This document shows, one piece after another, positions 28,323 through 38,539 of a stretch of 64,000 nucleotides of DNA. The position numbers were made by a program, and so were the translations under genes. The stretch lies in the NCBI RefSeq assembly GCF_002154335.2, contig NZ_MTPX02000009.1:39696-103695 (forward strand). Direction: 5' to 3'. Numbering within the stretch: the first letter of the stretch is position 1; each line of letters begins with the position of its first letter. This DNA comes from Actinomyces ruminis (GTDB lineage: Bacteria > Actinomycetota > Actinomycetes > Actinomycetales > Actinomycetaceae). The notes under the pieces were generated by a model. The model made no database searches and was not told the origin of the DNA. It saw only the letters and a program-made list of their open reading frames with translations.

Positions 28323-28341
28323 ATCTTCGTCATCCGAAGAT
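28323..28341. terminator. Perfect hairpin between convergent genes
   Basis: ATCTTCG (28323-28329) pairs exactly with CGAAGAT (28335-28341) around the loop TCATC, right after the GT4 stop and before the convergent CDP-alcohol transferase gene. No T-run follows on either side. Confidence 0.4.
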
Positions 28342-28409
28342 GCGGCGCGGCAAGGCAGTACGAGGAGCCTAGTCGCACGAGAGGGCGGGCCGCCACGGCT
28401 CACGCCATG

Positions 28410-29153
28410 TCATCTGCGGCGCAGTTCCAGGTACCACTTGGGCAGCGCCAGGACCACGTAGCCCGCGTAGCCGATAAGCATGAGCCCATACACCCACAGG
28501 AACACTGTGGGCGCGAAGCGCAGCACCAGCACCAGGCACATCAGCCCATAGTCGGTGGGCACCGACAGCAGCGACTTCAGCACGCCGGCGCGGCCCTCAT
28601 CCTTCGCCAGCGGGGTGCCGCCGGCGTAGCGCAGCTGGTAGGTGAGGATGTAGCTGAAGAAGTGAATGTTCTGTACCGCGCCGAAGGCCAGTGGCACCAG
28701 CAGCAGCGTCGGCGTCGGCAGCTCGGCGAAGCGGAACAGCCCGATGGCGATGGCACCATGGATGGTGGACAGCTTGATCACGTCGGCCACGTGGTCCAGC
28801 CATTCCCCCGCCTTCGATCCGCCGTGGCGCAGCCGCGCCAGCTGGCCGTCCGCCGAGTCCAGGGCGTAGCCGAGCATCAGCAGCAGGGAGGTGGCCACGC
28901 AGGCGAGCACCGAGGGGCGCCATACCGCGAGCAGCACGATGCCGGTGTAGGTGCAGCAGGCGGAGATCGCCGTCACCTGGTCCGGCGTCATGCCCAGTCG
29001 GTGGGCGATTGCCGCGAACACCCGCCCCACCGGCCGGTTGATCAGGCGCGAGTACAGCGGGGCACCCGCCTTCGCCTTCTGCGCCGAGGCCAAGGCGCGA
29101 ATGTTCTCCCGGATCGAGGGACGGGGACTCGCCTGGGACGCGGATGCGCTCAT
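28410..29153 (-). CDS. CDP-alcohol phosphatidyltransferase family membrane protein
   Basis: 247 residues with six or so membrane helices and an exact CDP-OH-P transferase motif, DG-x2-AR-x8-G-x3-D-x3-D (DGQLARLRHGGSKAGEWLDHVAD, read in two parts: DGQLAR and GEWLDHVAD). Such enzymes transfer a phospho-alcohol from a CDP-alcohol onto a hydroxyl acceptor. Start ATG 29153 has GGAG eight bases upstream. With a TagD-like cytidylyltransferase at 32208, a possible role is placing a glycerol-phosphate group on the locus glycan or its lipid carrier. An ordinary phospholipid substrate, for example in phosphatidylinositol synthesis, cannot be excluded. Confidence 0.88.
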   Translation of the reverse strand: MSASASQASPRPSIRENIRALASAQKAKAGAPLYSRLINRPVGRVFAAIAHRLGMTPDQVTAISACCTYTGIVLLAVWRPSVLACVATSLLLMLGYALDSADGQLARLRHGGSKAGEWLDHVADVIKLSTIHGAIAIGLFRFAELPTPTLLLVPLAFGAVQNIHFFSYILTYQLRYAGGTPLAKDEGRAGVLKSLLSVPTDYGLMCLVLVLRFAPTVFLWVYGLMLIGYAGYVVLALPKWYLELRRR

Positions 29154-29330
29154 CCAGAGCTCCAATCAGTAGGCAGACAATGTAACAAGTTAGCACGTCG
29201 CCCGGCCGGGCGGGCCGCTGGGTCCTAGAGCTCGCCCGGGAGCGGTTGCGGACCGTCCTGAATGATCACGGCGGCGGTAGGCATACCCCGGGCGTACCGG
29301 CTCCAGCCGACGTCAATGGGTCCCGGCGGT

Positions 29331-29966
29331 CTATGCCGCGGTGGTCGGGAGGTCGCGCAAAGCAGGATTGGGTGTCATGGCGCGCAGACCGTTCCAAGCG
29401 AGGTTGACCATGTGGGCCGCCACTTCTTCCTTGCTCATCGCCGGGTTGTCCAGCCACCACTGCGCGGGCATAGCCACAATGCCCACCAGCATCTGGGCAT
29501 ACAGCGGTGCGGTGCGCGGGTCAAGCCCGTGCGTGGAGAATTGCTTGGCGAGCAGCCCCGACACCTGGATTGCAACGTCTGCCAGCAGGGTGGAGTAGGT
29601 GTCCGAGCTGTGGGTGTTGGTGGCGGACAGGATGCGGAAGCCGTCGGAGGACTCTTCGATGTAGGTAAGCAGCGCCAGCGCCGCTCGCTCGACGATCACC
29701 GAGGCCGAGGATGAGGACTTCAGCGCCTGCGTGATCGTGGTGGAGATCGCAGTGAGCTCGCGGTCCACGATGACGGCGTACAGACCCTCCTTACCGCCGA
29801 AGTGCTCGTAGACCACGGGTTTGGAGACCTTGGCGCGGTTGGCGATCTCCTCGATGCTCGTGGCCTCGAAGCCCTTCTCGGCGAACAGCGCCCGGGCCAC
29901 GGCGATCAGTTGTTCACGCCGCTCGGAGGCGCTCATCCTGGTTCTCTTGCTGGCCTTGCTGCTCAT
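29331..29966 (-). CDS. TetR family transcriptional regulator
   Basis: 211 residues. The N-terminal helix-turn-helix is clear: QLIAVARALFAEKGFEATSIEEIA, then KVSKPVVYEHFGGKEGLYAVIV (about residues 18-62). The C-terminal domain resembles that of Rv1019-type TetR proteins, with WWLDNPAMSKEEVAAHMVNLAWNGL. In mycobacteria a TetR gene lies between glmU and mfd, so this copy may belong to the old backbone rather than to the glycan locus. The start ATG 29966 has only a weak ribosome site. It is divergent from WbaP with about 770 bp between them. Confidence 0.9.
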   Translation of the reverse strand: MSSKASKRTRMSASERREQLIAVARALFAEKGFEATSIEEIANRAKVSKPVVYEHFGGKEGLYAVIVDRELTAISTTITQALKSSSSASVIVERAALALLTYIEESSDGFRILSATNTHSSDTYSTLLADVAIQVSGLLAKQFSTHGLDPRTAPLYAQMLVGIVAMPAQWWLDNPAMSKEEVAAHMVNLAWNGLRAMTPNPALRDLPTTAA

Positions 29967-30732
29967 AACTGCTCGTCGGGTGTGTGCGTCGTGCGACTCG
30001 GATCTGCCGGGGCGTGTGCCGTGACGGTCGCACGCACCTGGCGCGTGGGTATCGCGTGACAAACAACCGTTTTCGGCTTCCTCCTGCTTCAAAGTGAGCC
30101 TAGCACGGCGTGCCGGCGACACCGCCACCGGTGGCGCGCGCTGCCAGTGCGGCGCCCCTGGAGGCCCGTCCCGCGCACTCACCACCTCTCCCCGCACCCC
30201 TCGTGCACAAAGAATGAATTCCATCGAATATTCATCCACCGCGCAGAACACTGGACGGGCGCTAATCGTGACCGCATGGTATAAAAAAGTCACCAATGTG
30301 ACGCACAACGCTCATATGCCACCGAAAACGACGATCCCGAGACGCAAAATGTCTCAGCAGTATCACACCCGGACCGTCTTTCTTAATCAATTCTTTACTT
30401 TCACCGGCACCACCATCACCCTCCGAGTCACCCCTCCCGCACCCACCCGCGCACGCCCCAAAACCGCGAGATCACGCCGATTACTATCAACACCTTCGAA
30501 GTGCCCACCACCGACTCCGACCCGCACACCAGCTTCACACCATCTCTTTCTGTGCATCTGTTCACGTTCGCACCCAACTGCCGCGAGTAGGTAGTACATT
30601 CGGTCGCATCATCGACGAATTAACCCGCGCCTCCGCCACACACGGTGTTGTCGCAGGTCATTTCAACGGTCTTCTTCGTTCTTGTCCTCTCACGCGCTCT
30701 CTGTAAACACCCGCAGCATCTTTGGAGTCGTC
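29967..30732. promoter_or_regulatory. Long AT-richer divergent intergenic region with two palindromes
   Basis: About 770 bp separate TetR from the WbaP-type gene. I see no credible gene: open frames here are rich in Pro/Thr/Arg and lack ribosome sites. Base composition is visibly lower in GC than the neighbours, most strongly at 30200-30400. Two palindromes stand out: ATGAAT-N10-ATTCAT (30214-30235) and GTCAC-CAAT-GTGAC (30289-30302). A TATAAA at 30280 could be a -10 box. The region probably holds promoters for one or both genes; TetR binding is a guess. Confidence 0.45.
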
Positions 30733-32208
30733 TTGGCCAGCCCGTCCAGCCCTTCGCCTCTGCCACAGTCCGCGGGGCATGACGGCCAGAACGCGGAGCC
30801 CGCGCGGATCCTGCCGCGGCTGGCCTCACCGCTGTTCACCGACTGGCCGACCATGCGCCGAGATTTGCTCTGCTGGCTCCTACTCGGCGACCTGACCGCC
30901 GTGGTCCTGCCTGTGTGGGTGGCGGCAATCTGCCTGAGCTGGGGAGCGCCCAGGCTGCTGTTGGCCGCGCTCGCAGGCATTTCGATGGCTTCGCTCGCCT
31001 GGGCATCGGGCGCCCTGGGCGTTGATGTAGTAGACCAGGCCCGCTCGGGCGGTGAGCGCGTTGCCCTGGCCACCGTCGTCACCACGCCGGTGGTACTCCT
31101 CCTGGGACAACTGCTTACACCCGGGCTCCCCGCCGCTTCGGTGCTGGCTCCACTGGCCGCGCAGTTCGTCTTGGCAGTGGTCGGGCGGACAATTGAGAGC
31201 AACTGGCTACGCGCCCGTCGCATGGAGGGCCACGGCCTGCGTCGCACCCTCATCGTGATGGGGCCGGGGGCCGAGCCCATTCTGCGCGATCTGCGCAGTC
31301 ACCCCGGTGACGGCTTCCTCATCGTCGGCTACGTCTCCTCCAACACCAGCCGCTCCCAAACCGCTGCGCGCCTGGGTGACCAGGACGCTATCAACGCGAT
31401 GATCCGCTCCGAGCACATCGACGTCGTGATGACACTGGGAGGCGTGGGCCCCGACGATCTTGTGACCCTGATGCGCGGCCTGACCGCGACCGGGGCGCGC
31501 CTCGTGATTGCCCCCGGCCTGCAGGATGTGGTGCCCGGGCGCATGCGCGGGCTGCCGGTCACCCACGGCTGGACGGGCCTGATCGACGTAAGCTTGCGCC
31601 GCACACGCCTGTTCGCCAAGGAGGTCTTCGACCGTGTCGCGGGCAGCATCCTGCTTCTGGTCGCTTCACCGGTCCTGGCCGGAGCCGCGCTGGCAGTGCG
31701 GCTGGACTCCCCCGGGCCGGCCTTCTACACCCAGACCCGCGTAGGTGTGGGCGGCAAGCACTTCACCCTTTGGAAGCTGCGCTCCATGTACGTCGATGCC
31801 GATGCCCGCCGCGCCGCCGTGGTGGAAGCCGGGGGAGACGTCGGTAATGAGGTGCTGTTCAAAAACCGCTCCGACCCTCGCATCACCCGGGTGGGACGCT
31901 TCATCCGTCGTACTTCCATCGACGAACTGCCGCAGCTGATCAATGTGGTGCGCGGGGAGATGAGCCTGGTGGGCCCACGCCCAGCGCTTCCCAGTGAGGT
32001 CGCCGAGTACGACGACGAGGCACGCCGACGGCTCCTGGTCAAGCCCGGCCTGACCGGCCTGTGGCAGGTGTCGGGCCGCTCCGATCTGTCCTGGGACTCG
32101 ACGGTAGCGCTGGACCGCCACTACGTTGAGAACCGGGGCGCCCGCTTGGACGCCAGCATCTTCCTGTCAACCTTCAAAGCCGTCGTCGGCGGCAAGGGAG
32201 CGTACTGA
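30733..32208 (+). CDS. Exopolysaccharide polyprenyl glycosylphosphotransferase (WbaP/CpsE type)
   Basis: Starts glycan synthesis by moving a sugar-1-phosphate onto undecaprenyl phosphate. About 490 residues: four N-terminal membrane helices (about 45-160), a CoA-binding-like Rossmann segment (LIVMGPGAEPILRDLRSH), a further hydrophobic hairpin, and the catalytic C-terminal domain with FTLWKLRSMYVDAD, DELPQLINVVRGEMSLVGPRP and KPGLTGLWQVSGRS. TTG 30733 is chosen because GGAG sits five bases before it; the frame is open upstream to TTG 30682, which has no ribosome site. Its stop overlaps the TagD-like start by one base, linking initiation to a glycerol-phosphate function. Confidence 0.92.
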   Translation: MASPSSPSPLPQSAGHDGQNAEPARILPRLASPLFTDWPTMRRDLLCWLLLGDLTAVVLPVWVAAICLSWGAPRLLLAALAGISMASLAWASGALGVDVVDQARSGGERVALATVVTTPVVLLLGQLLTPGLPAASVLAPLAAQFVLAVVGRTIESNWLRARRMEGHGLRRTLIVMGPGAEPILRDLRSHPGDGFLIVGYVSSNTSRSQTAARLGDQDAINAMIRSEHIDVVMTLGGVGPDDLVTLMRGLTATGARLVIAPGLQDVVPGRMRGLPVTHGWTGLIDVSLRRTRLFAKEVFDRVAGSILLLVASPVLAGAALAVRLDSPGPAFYTQTRVGVGGKHFTLWKLRSMYVDADARRAAVVEAGGDVGNEVLFKNRSDPRITRVGRFIRRTSIDELPQLINVVRGEMSLVGPRPALPSEVAEYDDEARRRLLVKPGLTGLWQVSGRSDLSWDSTVALDRHYVENRGARLDASIFLSTFKAVVGGKGAY

Positions 32209-32648
32209 TGATCACCGGCTACGTGCCCGGCGGCTTCGACATGCTGCACATCGGCCACCTCAACCTCCTCACCGCGGCCGCTACCCGCTGTGACCGCCTG
32301 ATTGCGGGCGTCGCCACCGACGAGTCCCTCCAGCGCATGAAGGGCCGTCTCCCGATCGTGCCGCAGGATGAGCGCATGGCCTTGGTCGCCGCGCTGCGAG
32401 TAGTCGACGCCGTCGTCCCCGACTTCGATCAGGACAAGCGCCTGGCCTGGCAGCGCGAACCCTTCGACATCTTGTTCAAGGGCACGGACTGGCAGGGCAC
32501 CGAGAAGGGAGACCGACTGGAGCAGCAGATGGCGGAGGTCGGCGCAACCGTCGTCTACCTGCCCTACACGCCCACCACGTCCTCCAGCATGCTGCGGCGC
32601 ATGCTTATGCAGGAGATCGCTACACACTCGGGCGCAACCGGCAGGTGA
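32208..32648 (+). CDS. Glycerol-3-phosphate cytidylyltransferase-like nucleotidyltransferase (TagD type)
   Basis: 146 residues of the small cytidylyltransferase fold. GYVPGGFDMLHIGHLNLL gives the HxGH nucleotide site near residue 14, and the end SSSMLRRML corresponds to the family's ISTTxI(K/R) region. TagD makes CDP-glycerol from CTP and glycerol 3-phosphate for teichoic acids; related enzymes use ethanolamine-phosphate, ribitol-phosphate or heptose-phosphate, so the alcohol is an inference. ATG 32208 shares its A with the upstream TGA (TGATG). The following giant surface-protein gene overlaps its end by four bases, so all three may be in one transcript. Confidence 0.85.
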   Translation: MITGYVPGGFDMLHIGHLNLLTAAATRCDRLIAGVATDESLQRMKGRLPIVPQDERMALVAALRVVDAVVPDFDQDKRLAWQREPFDILFKGTDWQGTEKGDRLEQQMAEVGATVVYLPYTPTTSSSMLRRMLMQEIATHSGATGR

Positions 32649-35600
32649 TGGGCATGTCCGCCCCAAGACGCCGTTCCCGCCACCCCAACTGGCGCCGCCC
32701 CAACCTGTCCCGGAGGCGGCGCCGGGGCCTGTCTGCTGCCCTGGCGGGCCTGGCCATCCTCTGCCTGGGTACTGCTGCCTGGCTGCACGATGGCGTTCCC
32801 CAGGCGGATGTCTCGCTCAACGACGGCGGGGTGTGGGTGACCAGCACCGCAGAGCACCTGGTGGCCCGATTGAACTACCCGTCCAAGCAGGTGGACGGCT
32901 CCATCCGCACCGCGTCAGCGGACTTCGACGTCACCCAGAGCGGGGAGGACGTGCTCGTCCCCGACCTCGCGGCCGGCTCGGTGGCGGCGGTGGACCCCAC
33001 CGCCGTGGCACTGTCCACCGGCACGCAGCTGACCAGCGGAACTACCGTGTTGCAGGGCGCGGATCGGGTGTTCGCCGTGGACGCCGAGGCCGGTACCGTG
33101 ACCGGCACCACCGTCGACGCGGTCGATCTGCTCGCCGCCGCCCCCACCTTGATCGAAGACATGCCCGACGCCGTGGCCGTGGCCGGCACCGACGGCTCTC
33201 TGTATGCCGTGTCCGCCCGCTCCGGCACGCTGACCACGGTTCCGGCGAAGTCCTCCGGATGGGGCAAGGCCTCCGCCCAGTCGTTGAGTTTCACCGACGC
33301 CACCGACCTAGCCATCACCGTCGTCGGCGATCAGCCCGTGGTGCTCGAGCGCGGCACCGGGATCCTGCACCTGCCGGACGGGACGAGCACGGATCTGGGG
33401 GCCTCCGGCCTGGTGCTGCAGCAGCCCGGTCCGAGCGCCGACGCCGTCCTGGTGGCCTCCCGCACTGCGATTATGTCCGTCCCGCTGGACGGCTCACCGG
33501 CAACCACCATCCCGGCCTCCGCCGACGGAGAGGCAGCCCCCGGCGTCGCCGCCCAGCCGGTGCGCCTGGGCGACTGCCTCTACGGCGCCTGGTCAGGCTC
33601 CGGCCAGTTCCTGCGGCAGTGCGGCGGTGAGGTCGAAACCATCAGTGACGACGCCCTGGCCTCCTCCTCCCAGCCCGTGTTCCGCGTGAACCGGGACGCC
33701 ATCGTCCTCAATGACATCGTCCGGGGAACGGTGTGGCTGCCCAACGAGAACCTGGTCCTGGTGGAGGACTGGACCGACATCACCTCCCAAACGGACGACC
33801 AGTCCGATGACAAGGACGATTCGGCAGAGACCTCTGACGCGCAGTCTCAGCCCGAACGCACCGAGGAGAACCATCCGCCTCAGGCCAACGACGACACCCT
33901 GGGCGTACGCCCCGGACGCTCCACCGTGCTGCAGGTGCTGGCCAACGACTCCGACCCGGATGGCGACGTGCTCAGCGCCGAACCGGGGGACACCGGCAGC
34001 GCCCAGGTGACCGCCTCCCAGTCCGGCCTGGCGCTACGCATCGACGTGCCCGAGGACGCCACCGGCACCTACACCGTCCCCTACACCGCCTCCGACGGAC
34101 GCGGCGGCGCCGACTCCGCGGTAGCCACCGTGGAGGTACACGACTGGAGCATCAACAACGCCCCCGAGCAGATCTCCACCCCAACCCTGGTGATCGCCGC
34201 AGACGCCTCCGGTTCCCTGGACGTGCTGGGCAACTGGCTCGATCCCGATGGCGACACCCTCTACCTGGTGTCCGCGCAGGGCGAGGGCTTCGATGTACGC
34301 ACCACCAACGAGGGCACCGTCACCGTACGCGATGTGGCCGGCGCCGTCGGTACCCGCGCCCTGACCGTGGTGGTCTCCGACGGGCAGCAGGCCGCCTCCG
34401 GCACCGTGACGGTGGACGTGCAGTCCGCCGACTCGGTTGCCCCCGTCGCCAACGCCGACCACGTGCTGGTGGTCGCCGGGACATCCACCGTGGTCTCCCC
34501 CTTGGACAACGACGTCTCCCCCACCGGTGCCCCGCTCAGCTTGGCGGGCATCGAGGAGACCCCCGCGGGCACAAGCCTGGAGGTCAACCAGCAGGCCGGC
34601 ACCTTCACCTTCTCCGCCGAGCGGGCCGGCACCTACTACGTCACTTACGATGTCACCGCCGGCTCCGCCGTCGCCCAGGGAATCGTGCGCGCAGACGTGG
34701 TTGAGCCCTCCGAGCCAGGCGTCCCCCCGGTCGCGGAGAACGACACCGTACTACTGCGGGAGGGCGGCTCCGCCACGGTCGCCCCGCTGAGCAACGACTT
34801 CGACCCCTCGGGTGGCGTCCTGGTGCTGCAGTCGGCGCGCGTCCCCTACCAGTCGGGGGTAAGCGTCACGGTGGTGGACCACTCGCTGCTACAGGTGTCC
34901 GCCGCCGGCATGATCGGGCAGAGCGTGGAGGTGGAGTACACGGTCTCTAACGGAACCGCCTCGGCCACCGGTCACATGGACGTGGTCCCGGTCACCACCG
35001 CCGAGTTGCAGGTGCCGATCACAAACCCCGACTCCGCCGTCGTGCGTGTAGGCGACGTGGTGACCGTGTCCGTACTGGACAACGACACCTCCCCCTCGGG
35101 ATTGGCTCTGAGCGTCGCGGATGAACTCGAGGTGGCGGGCCCGAAGCTGGGCACCGCCTGGACCAGCGGCGATGTGGTCCGTTTCAAGGCCGACGACACC
35201 CCCGGCCGCACCACCCTGTCCTACACGGTCTCCGACACGGAGGGGCAGAGTGCCTTCGGTCAGATCGACATCGAGGTGCGCGCCCGCGACGACGCCACCA
35301 ACGCTGCGCCGATCCCACAGAACCTGGAGGCCAGCACCGTCGCCGGCTCGGCAGCGACCATCACCGTGCCCCTGGACGGGATCGACCCCGACGGCGACTC
35401 CGTCAGCCTGGTGGGGCTGAGCCAGACCCCGACGTCGGGAACCGTGGAGACCTCCTCCACCTACCTGACCTACACCCCCCACGAGGGCGCCACCGGCACC
35501 GATACCTTCACCTATACGGTCGAAGACCGCTTCGGGGCGCAGGCTACCGGGACGGTGCGCGTGGGTGTGGCCGCAGCCCCCGAGACGAACACGGCTCCGG

Positions 35601-38469
35601 TGGCTACCGACGACCTGGTGGTGGCCCAGCCCGGCCGTACCGTGGTCACCGACGTCGTCTCCAACGACTTCGACGCCGACGGCGACGCCCTCACCCTGGA
35701 GGACGCACCCTTGAGCGATGATCCGGCATTGACGACCTCCATGCGCTCCGGGCGGACAGTGGCGGAACTGCCCAGTGCAGAGGGGGTGTATACGGCCCAC
35801 TACCGGGTCACCGACGGACGCGGCGGCATGGACGTGGGCACCATCACCTACCAGGTGCTGGCCGATGCCCCCCTGATCAGCCCGATCGGCGTGGACGACT
35901 ATGTCACGGTGGATCAGGTGGATGCGGACGGTATGGCGACCGTCTCCGTGCTGGACAACGACCAAGACGCCGACGGCTCCCCCTGGGACCTGACGGTCAC
36001 GACCGCGGACCCGACCGCCGAAGTGATCGACTCCTCCATCAGGGTCAGCGTCGGCGCTGAGCAGCATTTGGTGCTGTACACCATCACCGACCAGGACGGG
36101 CTGACCGGCAACGCCGTCATCGTCATCCCCTCCCGCGACGACCTGCGCCCGCGGCTGGACTCGACCGCGATCCCGGTTCGCATCCCAGCGAATGCCACCA
36201 CCACCGTGGACCTGGCCGACTACATCCTCACCCGCGCCAGCACAACCCCCGCTGTCGCCGATGACGCAGCGGTACGCACCGGCACCGGTCTGGATGAGGC
36301 CGTGGTGTCCGGCGGCGGCGGTTCCTTGGACCTGACTCCCACCGCAGGGTTTTCCGGGCAGACCTCCGTCACCCTGACGGTGACGGACTCCGGTGGCGAC
36401 GGCGCCCTATCCTCCACCCTGACCCTGCCGGTGGTGGTCGAGGCTACCGAGAACACACCCCCCAGCTTCACCCCCACCGAGGTGACCGTGGCCGCCGGGG
36501 AGGATGCCATCACCGCCGACCTGTCGGCCATGACCCAGGACGCCGACGGCGATGAGCTTTCCTTCTCGATCGGCTCCGCCCCGACCGGCTTCACCGCCTC
36601 GCTGTCCGGCTCGACCGTGTCGGTGTCGGCCGAGGCCGGCACGGCGGCAGGCACCACCGGCACACTGCCGGTCACGGTGGACGATGGCCAGAACGACCCG
36701 GTGACCGGTCAGTTGCCGCTGCGGGTTTCCGAATCCACCCAGCCGCTGATGACGACGGCGCCGGCCACGCTGACCTCCGACGGCTCACCCGTCAGCATCG
36801 ACGTCTCCACGCTGGTGACCAATCCCTTCCCCGACCAGCCGATTACCCTGTCCGGTCCGCCGCAGGTCACCTCCGGCACCGGGGACGTGACCGCCTCCGG
36901 CACCACCCTCACCATCGCACCCGGAGCCGGATTCGCCGGCCGTCTGGTGGTGCGCTATGAGGTACTCGACGCCACCGGCTCCGCCTCGCGTGCCGTCACC
37001 GGCACGGTCACCGTCACCGTGACCGCCGTGCCGGACGCCCCCACCGGCGTCTCGGCCAGTCCGTCCGGCACCAGCGCCATGAACGTATCGTGGGTACCGG
37101 GCTCCGACAACGGCTCCGCGATCACCGGCTACACGGTCACCGAGGTCGGTGGTGCCGGCTCTTGGCAGTGTGCCGGCTCTCCCTGCGCCGCCACCGGCCT
37201 GACGGCGGGCGGTACCTACTCCTTCCGGGTGGTGGCTACCAACGCCGCCGGGGACTCCGCGCCGTCGGCCGCCTCCGCCCCAGCGACCCTGACCGTAACC
37301 CCGGACGCGCCCACCAGTGTGCGCCTGAGCGGCGGGAACGCCTCCGTGACGGTCTCCTGGGGCGCTGCCACACCCATCAGCGGGGTCGCCATCACCTATG
37401 AGGTGCAACTGCTGCAGGACGGCAGTGTGTCCCGCACCCAGACAGTCTCCGGAACTTCGGCGACCTTCGGCTCATTGCTGCCGGGCAACTACACCGCCCG
37501 CGTGCGTGCGGTCGTGTCCGGCTCCGGTCAGTCCGCCTGGGTCTCATCCGGTGGGACCGCCAGTGTCTACGGCGCCCCGGGCAAACCGGGTACGCCCAGC
37601 ATCAGCTGGGACGGAAGCAACCTGAATATCAGTTGGAGCGCCGCGGATAGCAACGGTGACGCGGTCAGTTACACCGTAGCCGTCTCGGGTTCGATCATGC
37701 AGACGGTCCAGGCGGGCACCAGCACCTCGGTGTCCGTGCCGGTCTCGCTGGGCACGGGTACACACGCCGTCTCGGTCACCGTCACCGCCGCCAACCAGGC
37801 CGGCTCGGCCACCTCCGCGCCGGGCACTAAGAGCTTCCGCATCACCGGCAAGCCCAATGCGCCGTCGGCACCAGTAGCCGCGGCCAGTGGCAGCAGCCAG
37901 ATCAAGGTGACCACGGCCTCTACCTTGCCTCAGACAACAACGGCTGGGGCTCCGGCGAGCTGGAGATCGAGTACCGGCTGGTTGACGCGTCCGGCAACCA
38001 GGTCAAGGGTTGGGACGATGACAACACCTCATTCTCGGGACTGACTCCGGGCGCCACCTACTACGTGGAGGCCCGCACCGTCGTAGACGATGACGAATCC
38101 ATTGTTTCCCCCACGGTGCGCTCCAACGCGGTCACACTGCCGCAGCCTCAGCCGACGTCCAAGCCCGTCCCCGCCAACAATGCCTACCCCATTCTCACCG
38201 ACAAGAACATTGACGGTGTCGCCTGCACGGACGAGGACTACACCCGCACCGGCTGGAGCAGAGGATCACCGTGCTGGCACCTGGTGGCCGACGTGTGGGG
38301 GTTTGCGCCCAACAGCCGCGTCTACTGCCGCTACACCTACCAAGATGCCAATGGCGCCACCCCCACCTGGACGGAGGAGTTCTTCGTCGGCTCCGACGGC
38401 AGCGCGCGGCACACCTTCCCGCACGCCACCAATAACCCGAATCAGACGGTCACTTGCACCACCAACTGA
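32645..38469 (+). CDS. Giant surface protein with cadherin-like (tandem-95) and FN3 repeats (one frame break)
   Basis: About 1,940 residues. A basic start and one membrane helix (LSAALAGLAILCLGTAAWL) anchor it. Next come a beta-propeller-like region (about 50-380), an acidic Asp/Ser/Glu linker (about 380-410), and some eleven Ig/cadherin-like repeats with the DPDGD and DND motifs (for example LANDSDPDGD, LDNDTSPSG, SNDFDADGD; about 410-1455), then four FN3 domains (about 1460-1815). A Cys-rich tail of about 115 residues ends the protein (CTDEDYTRTGW, CWHLVADVW, YCRYTY, VTCTTN). The frame breaks near 37918, where one base restores YLASDNNGWGSGELEIEYR. No LPXTG. It corresponds to the FN3 gene of bifidobacterial PFNA clusters and probably acts as an adhesin or envelope scaffold. 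Confidence 0.85.
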
Positions 38470-38539
38470 CGACCGCCGAGCGCGAGGCGCAGCCGGTCAA
38501 CTGTCCGCCGGACTACCGATATAGGAGACTCAAGCACCC

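Noticed and set aside
28407..29228. Open frame of 273 codons opposite the CDP-alcohol transferase
   Set aside because: Gln/His/Gly-rich antisense of a gene with an exact CDP-OH-P motif.
30094..30594. Open frame of 166 codons between TetR and the WbaP-type gene
   Set aside because: Thr/Pro/Arg-rich without a ribosome site or motif, in AT-richer DNA that looks regulatory.
34889..36067. Open frame of 392 codons antisense to the giant surface protein
   Set aside because: Gly/His/Val-rich mirror of regular Ig-like repeats; no start signal.
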